Of a DNA stretch of 64,000 nucleotides, positions 17,241-25,548 are shown in pieces. The DNA is from an uncultured Prevotellaceae bacterium (GTDB taxonomy: Bacteria > Bacteroidota > Bacteroidia > Bacteroidales > Bacteroidaceae): contig ONMR01000003.1 of NCBI GenBank assembly GCA_900318995.1, forward strand, positions 62,001 to 126,000. Direction: 5' to 3'. The notes under the pieces were generated by a model. That model was not told the DNA's origin, ran no database searches, and saw only the letters and a list, made by a program, of their open reading frames with translations. How positions within the stretch are numbered: position 1 is the stretch's first letter; the number at the start of each line of letters is the position of its first letter. The position numbers and the translations under genes are program-made.

Positions 17241-18122
17241 TCAGAATGATGCGGATATGCCTAACATGAACGGATAAGTCTGGACCGGGCTGTCGTCAAT
17301 GAACAGGCTTGTCACTGAGTAGCGTGCCATCAATCCGAAATCACCTATTCCCATGCGTGCCACTGCATTCAGTCCGAGCGGATTTACGTTTACTCCCTTA
17401 CATACCTTTTCAGCTTTCTTCTCTCCGTAGAAATCCACCTTGGATACATCGGCGAAACGGAATTCCAATTCAGGGCCAGCTGCCAGGAAAAGCCCGCGTC
17501 TTGATGCTGAACTGATCTCAAGACAGAATGGAACGCGCAGGCTCCAGTAGCGCAGGTATCCTTGTTTCACCTCCTTGCCGTTGATGTCGTCATTGGTCAG
17601 TCCCAGCGTCTTGGTGTTGTCGGGATTCTGAATGTAATCAAGATACTTGTTCTCGCCGAACCAGTAACGTGAACGTGTTATATAGAATGCCGTGTTGACT
17701 CCAAGGTTCTTGGTCATGTGGTATCCCCATTGTCCCAGGGCTACTCCTATCTCTGCTCCCTTGCCGGCTTTCTGAGGCAGGCCCGGAGTCATTGCGGGAG
17801 GCTGGTTGGTGCAGAGCGTGTTAACACCGATATAGAAATCGGGAGTGTGACCAGGACCGTAGTAGCGGTAACTTTTACTTACATTCTTTTTGTTTTTGGA
17901 GTCGGTGGACTTCTTTTCGGTTGTCTGGCCGTCTTCATCAACGACCTCGTAATATTCGGCGCCGATCAGACCATCGTAAAAGTTATGGGCAAAACGGCGT
18001 GCCCAACCTTCCGTGCGGCCAACTTTGCCGTATTCATCATACTCGTAATGTCTCTCGGACTGTGCAAACAACGGCAATGAGGCTATTACCAGCAAGGCCG
18101 AAGCAATTAATCTTTTATCCAT
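17241..18122 (-). CDS. Outer-membrane beta-barrel protein
   Basis: A 293-residue protein with a signal peptide (MDKRLIASALLVIASLPLFA). The body is rich in Gly, Tyr and alternating hydrophobic strands ('YYGPGHTPDFYIGVNTLC', 'GLFLAAGPELEFRFADVS', 'GIGDFGLMARYSVTSLFI') and ends in a terminal Phe ('LGISASF'), the usual signal for barrel insertion. It resembles the PorT-like or OmpA-barrel type of small Bacteroidetes proteins. A strong terminator follows, and the aro operon ends 72 bp upstream. No specific function is visible. Confidence 0.78.
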   Translation of the reverse strand: MDKRLIASALLVIASLPLFAQSERHYEYDEYGKVGRTEGWARRFAHNFYDGLIGAEYYEVVDEDGQTTEKKSTDSKNKKNVSKSYRYYGPGHTPDFYIGVNTLCTNQPPAMTPGLPQKAGKGAEIGVALGQWGYHMTKNLGVNTAFYITRSRYWFGENKYLDYIQNPDNTKTLGLTNDDINGKEVKQGYLRYWSLRVPFCLEISSASRRGLFLAAGPELEFRFADVSKVDFYGEKKAEKVCKGVNVNPLGLNAVARMGIGDFGLMARYSVTSLFIDDSPVQTYPFMLGISASF

Positions 18123-18194
18123 GTTCAGTAATCGTTTTGCTTAATAGACGCAAAAGGTTCGGATTTGTTGGTCCTAACCTTGATATTTTTTCAA

Positions 18195-18623
18195 TTATTT
18201 TCCGGAAAAGTATTCAAGGGCCTCTCTGTAGCCGTCAAAACCCTTGCCTTTTATCACCTTTGAGGCATAAAGTGATACGAATGAATGACGGCGGAACTCT
18301 TCGCGCGAGTCAACATCGCTCAAGTGAACCTCGACAGTGGGGATAGCCACGGCTTTAAGCGCATCAAGTATGGCAACGCTTGTGTGGGTGTAGGCAGCCG
18401 GATTGATTACTATGCCGTCAAACACACCGTAAGCCTGCTGGATCTTATCCACTATGGCGCCCTCGTGGTTGGACTGGAAAAGCTCTATCTGAAGGCCCAG
18501 GTCCAGACCGCTCTCCATAATGAAAGCCTCAAGAGCCTTAAAGTCACGGTTGCCGTATATGGCCGGCTCGCGCAGACCCAGAAGGTTCAGGTTGGGGCCG
18601 TTTATGACAAGAATCTTTTTCAT
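18195..18623 (-). CDS. aroQ: Type II 3-dehydroquinate dehydratase
   Basis: A 142-residue enzyme dehydrating 3-dehydroquinate to 3-dehydroshikimate. The N-terminal 'ILVINGPNLNLLGLREPAIYG' type block (residues 4-24) carries the catalytic Arg and Tyr, 'FQSNHEGAIVD' follows at about 49, 'GIVINPAAYTHTSVAI' at about 71, and 'VEVHLSDVDSREEFRRHS' at about 98 supplies the catalytic His/Arg region. The length matches the dodecameric type II family. It is the last gene of the aromatic operon, 9 bp after pheA. Confidence 0.97.
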   Translation of the reverse strand: MKKILVINGPNLNLLGLREPAIYGNRDFKALEAFIMESGLDLGLQIELFQSNHEGAIVDKIQQAYGVFDGIVINPAAYTHTSVAILDALKAVAIPTVEVHLSDVDSREEFRRHSFVSLYASKVIKGKGFDGYREALEYFSGK

Positions 18624-18632
18624 GCCGCAAAG

Positions 18633-19775
18633 TTATATAATCTCCTGATATGTTCCGAAATACTTGAACTGCTCGCCGCAATGGTCCAGCTCGGAGATAA
18701 GCGATGCAAACTTCTTGTCATATATGGAGAGCTCAATGTCAAAGTAGAACATGAACTCAAAGTCGCGGCCGGGTATGGGGCGTGACTCCAGTTTTACCAG
18801 GTTGGCGCCTGTAGCGTTGAATTTGCTCAGAACACTGAACAATGTACCTGGCTTGTGGCTCATAACCATCATGATACTGGTGCGGTTGGCTCCCGGATAT
18901 ATGCGGGCGTTCTTGGCTATGCAGATAAAGCGGGTGTGGTTGCTGTCAAAGTTCTGGATATCCTCGGCCAGCACCTCCATGTTATAGAGGTCAACGCAGC
19001 TCTTAGATGATATTGAGGCAGTTGTGCGGTTGGGATCCTTGGCAACCCTCTGGGCGGCCATTGCGGTGTTATCGGACGGGATTATCTCTACATCCTTGAG
19101 GGCGGCCAGAAAGTGTGAGCACTGGTTGATGGCCTGTGGGTGGGAGTAGATGGTCTTGATGTCCTGGAACCTTGCTCCCTTGGCTGCCAGCAGCTGGTGG
19201 TCCACACGTACGCGTGTGCTGCGAACGATGTGCACGTTATATCTTACCAGCAGGTCATAAATCTCATTGACCGATCCTGCGGTGGAGTTCTCGATGGGCA
19301 GTATGCCGTATTCGCACAGGCCGTCGGTTACCATTCGGATAACGCCCTCAAAGGTGTTGTTGAACATGATCTCTGGTACCTCAAAGAGCTTTTCGGCGGC
19401 AATCTGAGAGTATGCGCCCTCACGTCCCTGACAGGCCACGACGGCACGCTTGGGGAACGGGGCGGGATCGGCATTGATAAGTCCCGATATGGCCTTGTAG
19501 AGAGGGGAGTCTTTCTCCTTGTACATTGCCTCATAGGCCTTGCTTATGTCAAAGATGGAGCGGTACAGCACGCGGCCGAAATCCTCCAGGTCCTCGGGGA
19601 GCTGTTTGGATATGTGTGCCAGCACCTCACGCTCACGTGATCCGGCGCTCACCGGTATGTCGTGTTCTCTCTTGTATTCGCCGATGGTGTTGACCACCTG
19701 CATTCTCTGTTGGAACAGACGGCAGATCTCCTCATCTATGCCGTCAATTTGTTTTCTGTAGTCTGTAAGGTCCAT
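18633..19775 (-). CDS. pheA: Bifunctional chorismate mutase/prephenate dehydratase (P-protein)
   Basis: A 380-residue fusion protein making phenylpyruvate from chorismate. Residues 1-90 are an AroQ-type chorismate mutase ('YRKQIDGIDEEICRLFQQRM'). Residues about 110-280 are the prephenate dehydratase ('VACQGREGAYSQIAAEKLF', 'GILPIENSTAGSVNEIYDLL'). Residues about 295-375 are an ACT regulatory domain ('MMVMSHKPGTLFSVLSKFN', 'ESRPIPGRDFEFMFYFDIE') that normally binds Phe for feedback inhibition. It is separated from aroA by a 45-bp gap almost entirely filled by a CTTTGG hexamer tract. Confidence 0.96.
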   Translation of the reverse strand: MDLTDYRKQIDGIDEEICRLFQQRMQVVNTIGEYKREHDIPVSAGSREREVLAHISKQLPEDLEDFGRVLYRSIFDISKAYEAMYKEKDSPLYKAISGLINADPAPFPKRAVVACQGREGAYSQIAAEKLFEVPEIMFNNTFEGVIRMVTDGLCEYGILPIENSTAGSVNEIYDLLVRYNVHIVRSTRVRVDHQLLAAKGARFQDIKTIYSHPQAINQCSHFLAALKDVEIIPSDNTAMAAQRVAKDPNRTTASISSKSCVDLYNMEVLAEDIQNFDSNHTRFICIAKNARIYPGANRTSIMMVMSHKPGTLFSVLSKFNATGANLVKLESRPIPGRDFEFMFYFDIELSIYDKKFASLISELDHCGEQFKYFGTYQEII

Positions 19776-19783
19776 GTTTTTTA

Positions 19784-19815
19784 CTTTGGCTTTGGCTTTG
19801 GCGTTGGCTTTGGCT
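19784..19815. repeat. CTTTGG hexamer tract between aroA and pheA
   Basis: About 5.3 units of CTTTGG (one changed to CGTTGG) occupy nearly the whole 45-bp spacer between the aroA stop and the pheA start. A matching tract sits in the other wide spacer of the same operon at 23002-23030. Length change by slippage could alter the intercistronic distance. Confidence 0.85.
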
Positions 19816-19820
19816 ATTAG

Positions 19821-21086
19821 TTAATTATCAATTCTTATATTGCCTCCCAATGCGTTGAAATCATCAAAGAAGGCGGGGTATGACTTGGCGGTGCACTCGG
19901 CATCGCTTATTGTTATCTTCACGTTTTTGACCGATGCCAGGATTGCCGCAGCCATGGCCATGCGGTGGTCACCCGACGGGTCGTATGAGCAGCTGCGTGC
20001 CGGGCCGCCGGTAACGGTAAGGGTGTTGTCCGATGCAAACGCATATATTCCGGCCATACCAAGAAGTTGCAGGATGGACTGCACGCGGTCACTCTCCTTG
20101 ATGCGCAGACGGCGTATGTTGTCAAAGACTGTAGTTCCCTGAGCATTGGAGGCCGCTACGGCCAGAATAGGGACAAGGTCCGGAATATCGGAGCAGTCAA
20201 TCCGCTCTGCAGTCAGGTTTGACGGGCGTGCGGTAACCGTGTTGCCTGCGGTTGCGATATCGGCACCCATCTTACGGAGCACGTCTACAATGCGGCGGTC
20301 ACCTTGGGCCGAGTGCTCGTAGTCCAGTCCGGTGCAGGTAACGGGCTTGCCGCCTGCCACGCCTGCTGTCAGCCAGAATGCCGCGGCCGACCAGTCGCCC
20401 TCCACCGCCACCTGTGTAGCCGGGGTGGTGAACTCCTGTGCGCCGGGAATGCCGTAACCGTCGGTCGTGGGCTGTATCTCTATTCCGAACTGTCCCAGTG
20501 CATTCAGGGTAAGCCCTATGTATGATGCGCTCTCCTGCTTGCCGGTTACCACAATCTTGCTTTGGATTCCGGTAAGCGGCAGTGCCATGAGCAGACCGGA
20601 TATGAACTGTGACGATACGCCTCCGTCAATGGTGTAGAGTCCGGCGGGCAGGTTACCACTGCACTTAAGCGGCATATGGCCGTTCTCTGTCATCTTTACG
20701 CCGTGAGCGGTCATCTCCTCGTAAAGAGGTGAGAGCGGACGCTCGGGCAGACGTCCCTGACCGATGAATGTAGCATCGGCCCCCAGTGCGGCGGCTACGG
20801 GGAGCAGGAACCTAAGGGTTGAGCCGCTCTCGCCGCAGTCCAAAGTCGCGCCTTTATTGACTTGACGGATGGGCTGTACGCTAAACTTTCCGTCAGTGTA
20901 GGTTATGTCTGCGCCCAGGGCGTTAAGGCAATTCATGGTTGCCTCCATATCGCGGTTCACACTCTGGCATACAATAGTGCAGGGCGTGTCAGAGAGCGCC
21001 GCGCAAATGAGCATGCGGTGGGCTACCGATTTTGACGGCGGCACCTGCACGTTTCCTGATACTGCTCCCGATACCTGTAGAATCAT
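19821..21086 (-). CDS. aroA: 3-phosphoshikimate 1-carboxyvinyltransferase (EPSP synthase)
   Basis: A 421-residue enzyme joining PEP and shikimate-3-phosphate. Markers are the N-terminal 'VPPSKSVAHRMLICAALSDT' (Lys and Ser of the shikimate site, about residues 16-35), 'CGESGSTLRFLLPVAAALGA' (about 83-102), 'GGVSSQFISGLLMALPL' (about 154), and 'RLRIKESDRV' and 'DHRMAMAAAIL' near the C-terminus. The length is normal. Its start overlaps the aroB stop as ATGA, indicating translational coupling. Confidence 0.96.
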   Translation of the reverse strand: MILQVSGAVSGNVQVPPSKSVAHRMLICAALSDTPCTIVCQSVNRDMEATMNCLNALGADITYTDGKFSVQPIRQVNKGATLDCGESGSTLRFLLPVAAALGADATFIGQGRLPERPLSPLYEEMTAHGVKMTENGHMPLKCSGNLPAGLYTIDGGVSSQFISGLLMALPLTGIQSKIVVTGKQESASYIGLTLNALGQFGIEIQPTTDGYGIPGAQEFTTPATQVAVEGDWSAAAFWLTAGVAGGKPVTCTGLDYEHSAQGDRRIVDVLRKMGADIATAGNTVTARPSNLTAERIDCSDIPDLVPILAVAASNAQGTTVFDNIRRLRIKESDRVQSILQLLGMAGIYAFASDNTLTVTGGPARSCSYDPSGDHRMAMAAAILASVKNVKITISDAECTAKSYPAFFDDFNALGGNIRIDN

Positions 21087-22129
21087 AATCCGGCTTTTTT
21101 CATCAGTTCAAGTACCTGACCGGCAGGCATTTTCTCCAGAGTGCATGCGCCAATCTCCTTGGGTAGCACAAGTGTAATGTCGGCTCCGCTGCGTTTCTTG
21201 TCGGACAGGATTACGCTGTAGAGTTCATCGGCAGAGTAGGGACAATTGGTCTCAAAGCAGTAGTCCTTTACTACTTTGGTTATTACTTCCGTATAATCAG
21301 TGAAGCCGTAAATCCGTGCCACCTTTGCGGCGATTATCATTCCGCGGGCTACGGCGCTTCCGTGTGTGATTGTGAATCCGCTCAGTTTCTCTATGGCATG
21401 ACCGAATGTGTGGCCGAAGTTCAACAGGCCGCGAAGACCCTTGTCGAACTCGTCCTGCTCCACAACGTCGCGCTTGATCTCAATGCAGCGTGCAATCACC
21501 TTGGTCAGGTCAAAACTGTCAGGGACTGCAACTGTATCAAAAAGTTTACTATCCAGTATGATACCGTATTTGATCACTTCGGCAAATCCGTCACGCAGGA
21601 CTGCGGGGTCAAGAGTATTGAGCGTATCGGTATCCAGATAGACCAGGGCGGGCTGATGGAATGCACCCACCAGGTTCTTGCCGGCGCTGATATCGACCGC
21701 CGTCTTGCCACCCACCGATGAATCCACAGCCGCCAGCAGGGTGGTGGGAACCTGGATGTACGGGATGCCGCGCAGGTAGATTGCGGCTGCAAATCCGGCC
21801 ATATCGCCAACAACGCCGCCGCCAAGCGCCAGCACCATGTCGGTGCGGGTTACCTGTGCCCGGACCATGCATTCTATGAACGCTGTTACGTTGTCCAGCG
21901 TCTTGCTCTGCTCGCCGTTCTCAATCACATGGCTTACGGTTTTGAAACCGGCTGCCGTCAGGGCATCGGTTACGGTCTTGCCGTACAGAGGGAATACCTT
22001 GTCATCGCTCAGTATGGCTATGTTGCAAGGCTTGAAACGCTCTTTCAGCACCTGACCTATGCTGCCAAGACTTCCTTTGTCTATAAGGATGTCGTATGTG
22101 CCAGAGGCGTGTACGGTAATCTTTTCCAT
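21083..22129 (-). CDS. aroB: 3-dehydroquinate synthase
   Basis: A 348-residue NAD-dependent enzyme cyclising DAHP to 3-dehydroquinate. The start at 22129 gives MEKITVHASGTYDILID. NAD-binding 'DMVLALGGGVVGDMAGFAAA' (about 90-109), 'QVPTTLLAAVDSSVGGKTAVD' type block (about 120), metal-ligand 'LRGLLNFGHTFGHAIE' (two His, about 235-250) and 'HGSAVARGM' are visible. It starts 1 bp after the tyrA stop and overlaps aroA by 4 bp. Confidence 0.96.
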   Translation of the reverse strand: MEKITVHASGTYDILIDKGSLGSIGQVLKERFKPCNIAILSDDKVFPLYGKTVTDALTAAGFKTVSHVIENGEQSKTLDNVTAFIECMVRAQVTRTDMVLALGGGVVGDMAGFAAAIYLRGIPYIQVPTTLLAAVDSSVGGKTAVDISAGKNLVGAFHQPALVYLDTDTLNTLDPAVLRDGFAEVIKYGIILDSKLFDTVAVPDSFDLTKVIARCIEIKRDVVEQDEFDKGLRGLLNFGHTFGHAIEKLSGFTITHGSAVARGMIIAAKVARIYGFTDYTEVITKVVKDYCFETNCPYSADELYSVILSDKKRSGADITLVLPKEIGACTLEKMPAGQVLELMKKAGL

Positions 22130-22130
22130 A

Positions 22131-22964
22131 TCAGTTCTTTTCTGAGAGTTCCTTTGCAATGCGTCCGTCACGCAACAGTGCGCAGAGTGTCCGGGCGTCA
22201 TCGGCCTCCATGGCACTTGCGTACTGGGTGAGGTTGTCTATCAGGGTATGTATCTCGCGCAGAAGGTTGTCCTTGTTCTCAAGGAACAGCTCTGTCCACA
22301 TATTCTCGTTGAGCCAGGCCACGCGCGTAAGGTCACGGAAACTGCCTGCGCTGTAGCCCTTGTGCTGCTGGGCCGACGGGCTCTTGATGTAGGCGTTGGA
22401 TACTACATGGGCCAGCTGTGATGTGAATGCAATCATGCTGTCATGCTGATCGGGGGTGGTGAATACCACGCGTTTGAGCAGCATTGGCTCCAGTAGGTGT
22501 TTTATCCTGTCCAGAAGCTGTATGTCATCGTGCGTGGGCGGGATGATTATCATGGATGCGTTCTGGAACATGGTGGCGCGTGAGTTCTTGTAACCCGACA
22601 GGTGTGTTCCTGCCATGGGGTGACCGCCGGCGTAGGTGAATCCGTAACGGGCGGCGGCTTTCATTCCGCACTCAACAATTTTGCGCTTGGTGCCGCAGTC
22701 ATCGATCACCATTGTGCTCTTGGCTATCTGGGGCGCATGCTGATTTATCCACTCGCAGGCGGCATCGGGCGTAACGGCTATGTGGATAAGGTCACAATCC
22801 TTTATGTTGCTGCTGTCCAGCACCGCATCGAGCGTGCCTTCAAGCTGTGCAAAACAACTTACCGACTCGTTAAGGTCATAACCGTAGACCGTCCAGCCGG
22901 CCTCCTTGTAAGCCTTGGCCAGCGATCCGCCTATAAGACCTAATCCTACAACTGCTACTGTCAT
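22131..22964 (-). CDS. tyrA: Prephenate dehydrogenase
   Basis: A 277-residue oxidoreductase converting prephenate to 4-hydroxyphenylpyruvate for tyrosine. It has an N-terminal Rossmann fold ('VAVVGLGLIGGSLAKAYKEA', GxGxxG) and 'IDDCGTKRKIVECGM' (about 87). 'GGHPMAGTHLSGYKNS' (about 113) holds the catalytic His, and 'DQHDSMIAFTSQLAHVVSNA' (about 170) holds the substrate-binding helix residues. No ACT domain follows, so feedback control may rest on the leader attenuator and on the DAHP synthase. It is second in the aromatic operon. Confidence 0.93.
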   Translation of the reverse strand: MTVAVVGLGLIGGSLAKAYKEAGWTVYGYDLNESVSCFAQLEGTLDAVLDSSNIKDCDLIHIAVTPDAACEWINQHAPQIAKSTMVIDDCGTKRKIVECGMKAAARYGFTYAGGHPMAGTHLSGYKNSRATMFQNASMIIIPPTHDDIQLLDRIKHLLEPMLLKRVVFTTPDQHDSMIAFTSQLAHVVSNAYIKSPSAQQHKGYSAGSFRDLTRVAWLNENMWTELFLENKDNLLREIHTLIDNLTQYASAMEADDARTLCALLRDGRIAKELSEKN

Positions 22965-23001
22965 TGGGCTTTGAATTTATGTACAAAAGTACTGTTTTTT
23001 A

Positions 23002-23030
23002 CTTTGGCTTTGGCTTTAGCTTTGGCTTTT
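23002..23030. repeat. CTTTGG hexamer tract between DAHP synthase and tyrA
   Basis: About 4.8 units of CTTTGG (one CTTTAG) begin directly at the stop codon of the DAHP synthase gene and lie in the 64-bp spacer before tyrA. The repeat is the same as at 19784-19815. Confidence 0.85.
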
Positions 23031-24039
23031 AAATGATTTGTTTTAAGGCGTTTACTTTCCTGGCAACCTCGTCAAACTGACCGGGTGTGAGAGACTGTGC
23101 ACCGTCGCACAGGGCGTTGGCGGGATCGTTATGAACCTCTATTATAAGACCGTCAGCACCGGCAGCAACTGCTGCCAGACTCATTGACGGAACCAGGCGT
23201 GACTTGCCTGTAGCGTGGCTGGGATCAACTATGATAGGCAGGTGTGACAGCTCCTTTACAACGGGGATGGCACTCAGGTCAAGCACGTTGCGGGTGTATG
23301 TATCGTAACTGCGTATGCCGCGCTCGCACAGGATTATGTTCTCATTACCGCCGGCCATGATGTACTCGGCGCTCATGAGCCACTCCTTGATGGTGCTTGA
23401 CAGTCCACGCTTCAGGAGGATGGGCTTGCGGGTGCGGCCCAGGGTCTTAAGCAGTTCAAAGTTCTGCATGTTGCGGGCACCAACCTGGATAAGGTCTACA
23501 TCCTCAAACAGGTCCAGATGTTTCTCGCTCATTATCTCGGTTACTATGGGCAGACCGGTTGCCTTGCGTGCCTTACGCAGCAGCTCCAGACCATCGGCAC
23601 CCATTCCCTGAAAATCATACGGGCTTGTGCGGGGCTTGAATGCGCCGCCGCGCAGAAGTTTTGCGCCCGATGCCTTGACGGCCTGTGCAATCTGGGTAAT
23701 CTGCTCTTCGGACTCCACCGAGCAGGGGCCTGCTATCATGGCAAAGTTGCCGCCGCCAATCTTTACTTTATTTTCACCCTGACCAATCTCAACGATGGTA
23801 TCGGCCGGATGGAAACGGCGGTTGGCGCATTTGAACGGCTCGCTTATACGGGTAACTGACTCTATGATGTCAAGTCCGCTCAGCAGGTCGGGGTCAATCT
23901 TGCTGGTATCGCCTATCAGACCTATTACAGTCTGGAACTGTCCTTCACTGATATGTACATCTACTCCCTGGCCTTTGATCCAGTTGATAAGGTTTTTCTT
24001 CTGAGTCTCTGAGACTCCCGCTTTAAGTACTGCTATCAT
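23029..24039 (-). CDS. aroF: 3-deoxy-7-phosphoheptulonate (DAHP) synthase with N-terminal regulatory domain
   Basis: A 336-residue enzyme making DAHP from PEP and erythrose-4-phosphate, the entry step of the pathway. The start [20 protein letters not shown] is chosen because upstream in-frame codons overlap the attenuator. Residues 1-70 look like the ferredoxin-like regulatory domain of Thermotoga-type enzymes. The catalytic barrel has '[14 protein letters not shown]' (about 97), '[15 protein letters not shown]' (about 126), '[12 protein letters not shown]', '[15 protein letters not shown]' and '[14 protein letters not shown]'. It is the first structural gene of the aromatic operon and lies just after the terminator hairpin. 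Confidence 0.94.
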   Translation of the reverse strand: MIAVLKAGVSETQKKNLINWIKGQGVDVHISEGQFQTVIGLIGDTSKIDPDLLSGLDIIESVTRISEPFKCANRRFHPADTIVEIGQGENKVKIGGGNFAMIAGPCSVESEEQITQIAQAVKASGAKLLRGGAFKPRTSPYDFQGMGADGLELLRKARKATGLPIVTEIMSEKHLDLFEDVDLIQVGARNMQNFELLKTLGRTRKPILLKRGLSSTIKEWLMSAEYIMAGGNENIILCERGIRSYDTYTRNVLDLSAIPVVKELSHLPIIVDPSHATGKSRLVPSMSLAAVAAGADGLIIEVHNDPANALCDGAQSLTPGQFDEVARKVNALKQII

Positions 24040-24064
24040 AGTTTTATATGTTTGTTTACGTATC

Positions 24065-24095
24065 AAAAAAGAGCCCGAATCATCGATCCGGGCTC
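24065..24095 (-). terminator. Attenuator terminator hairpin before the aromatic operon
   Basis: On the minus strand GAGCCCG (24095-24089) pairs with CGGGCTC (24077-24071), with inner GAT/ATC pairing, and six Ts follow (24070-24065). It lies between the leader peptide and the DAHP synthase start. GCCGGG in the last leader codons (24137-24132) is complementary to CCCGG of the 5' terminator arm (24092-24088), providing an antiterminator. Stalling at aromatic codons would leave GCCGGG free and allow readthrough. Confidence 0.85.
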
Positions 24096-24128
24096 TCTGT
24101 TATTCCTTATTTATATGCATACAACAAA

Positions 24129-24188
24129 TTACCCGGCGTATTGTCTGGTAAACCAAAAGTAATAGAAGTATGCGTTGATTTCTTTCAT
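24129..24188 (-). CDS. Aromatic amino-acid operon leader peptide
   Basis: A 19-codon open frame reads MKEINAYFYYFWFTRQYAG and then TAA. Seven of eight consecutive-region residues 7-13 are aromatic (Y F Y Y F W F), covering all three aromatic end products, and another Tyr follows. It is located downstream of a TACCTTTG box and 33 bp before an intrinsic terminator preceding the aro operon. This is the classical architecture of translation-coupled attenuation, with the peptide as a sensor of charged tRNA-Phe, -Tyr and -Trp. Translation itself is inferred; no Shine-Dalgarno sequence is evident, as is usual in Bacteroidetes. Confidence 0.85.
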   Translation of the reverse strand: MKEINAYFYYFWFTRQYAG

Positions 24189-24196
24189 ATTGAGCG

Positions 24197-24204
24197 CAAA
24201 GGTA
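24197..24204 (-). promoter_or_regulatory. -7 box (TACCTTTG) of the aromatic operon
   Basis: TACCTTTG on the minus strand fits TAnnTTTG. It ends 9 bp before the leader ATG, so the transcript would be nearly leaderless if this is the true promoter. Confidence 0.55.
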
Positions 24205-24250
24205 AACAACATTTCAACATATTGTCATCCTGAAGGCCATTTTTTGCTTT

Positions 24251-25471
24251 TTATTTTTCCAGGAGTTCAGCCAGGGCAAGTACCTGACGGTTGAGCTCAA
24301 ACAGTTCATCGGTAAACTCGCTGTAGGTGCGACGGTTATACATCTCCCTGCGCAGTGCGTTGTGGGCGCGGCCAAACGCCTGAAGCATGTTGATGCACTG
24401 GCGGCGCATACTCTCTGCCTGATCTATTCTGAGGCGGCATTCCAGATACGTGCGGTCAAAATCGGGAAGTGGGGCGGTTCCGTTCAGGGATGTCATGTTC
24501 AGGTAGGCACGGTAATTGTTTTCAAGTCCGGTGCGCTCATTCTCTATGACGGATTTGAAATCGTCCGATTTAAGGGTCCCGGTCAAAGACTTGACGCAGT
24601 CATCCACCAGCTTGTCGCCGTGTTCCAGGAATGACCGGACCATACGGCGCTGGCGGCGTTTGCCGTACTGTTCGGCCAGGTACCCGCTGGTCCTGCCTAT
24701 CTGCTTGGCTATGCCAGGCTCATAAAGCGTACCCCAGTCAAGTTTGTTGTAAGCTATGGCCAGCGAGTCCATGTTGCGGCCTATCCCGCGCAGTTCGGTG
24801 CCGTTCTGTTTCCAGCGCGATTCACTGCTTATTGACTTCAGTGCGCGGATGTAACTCTCCAGAATGTTAATGCACACATCGGACTTATCGGCCAGAAGGG
24901 AGAGCTGGGTCCGGGCATCGGCCAGTCCGTTGAGTTCCTGTATGCGGGCCTGGGCGGTGTTGAGTGATGCCGCGTATATGAGGCCGCGTTCCATGTTCAC
25001 ATCGTTGAGCACGCGGAGTATGCTGCCGGGACCGGTTACTGTCGAATCTGAGACCACAGCAAGGGAGTTGACACGCTTCAGCTGGGCCTTGGTCATGGAG
25101 GCGCATCCCGACATGTATATAATGAGGAATAACATGGTGCACCACACGGCGATAGCCTTGATCACCCGGATGCACTCTTTGATTACGGTCTCTGTGATGT
25201 CAAGCGATTTTGGGATTCTGTTCATCTTTGTGACCAGCGCCCGGAGCTCCTTGGCCTGCAGGTTGATGCTGCCTGCACTCTCGCGGAACCTCTCTACAAG
25301 GCCGGTCTCAACATTCACTATGGCTCTGCGCTCAGCCTCACGAAGGGTTACGCACGCCTGTTCCATTGTCTCTCTGTCCTCTTGGGACAACCCCGGATCC
25401 ATACGTCCGGCATCGGCCTTGGCGAGTGCCTGGGCAATCTCGTCCAGCCGCAAACTGACATTCTCTTTCAT
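24251..25471 (-). CDS. Membrane-anchored helical protein, unknown function
   Basis: A protein of 406 residues starting MKENVSLRLDEIAQALAKAD. Residues 1-95 are helical with possible coiled coil. A hydrophobic segment at about 103-125 ('AIAVWCTMLFLIIYMSGCAS') is a single membrane span that happens to contain a lipobox-like LSGC-type sequence. The rest is helical and Arg/Leu-rich ('AEQYGKRRQRRMVRSFLEHG'). I do not recognise the family. It is transcribed divergently from ettA from a mirrored pair of -7 boxes. Confidence 0.6.
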   Translation of the reverse strand: MKENVSLRLDEIAQALAKADAGRMDPGLSQEDRETMEQACVTLREAERRAIVNVETGLVERFRESAGSINLQAKELRALVTKMNRIPKSLDITETVIKECIRVIKAIAVWCTMLFLIIYMSGCASMTKAQLKRVNSLAVVSDSTVTGPGSILRVLNDVNMERGLIYAASLNTAQARIQELNGLADARTQLSLLADKSDVCINILESYIRALKSISSESRWKQNGTELRGIGRNMDSLAIAYNKLDWGTLYEPGIAKQIGRTSGYLAEQYGKRRQRRMVRSFLEHGDKLVDDCVKSLTGTLKSDDFKSVIENERTGLENNYRAYLNMTSLNGTAPLPDFDRTYLECRLRIDQAESMRRQCINMLQAFGRAHNALRREMYNRRTYSEFTDELFELNRQVLALAELLEK

Positions 25472-25493
25472 CTTACGGGAAAAGGATTTTGTG

Positions 25494-25531
25494 CAAATAT
25501 ACAAAAGGGACGCTTCTGTTTTGTATATTTG
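25494..25531. promoter_or_regulatory. Mirrored divergent promoters
   Basis: TATATTTG occurs on the plus strand at 25524-25531 and on the minus strand at 25501-25494, each with CAAAA/TTTTG next to it, so the region is a near-palindrome. Each box points to a gene starting about 20 bp away (ettA and the gene at 25471). Confidence 0.7.
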
Positions 25532-25548
25532 CAGTAAATAATAAGATA

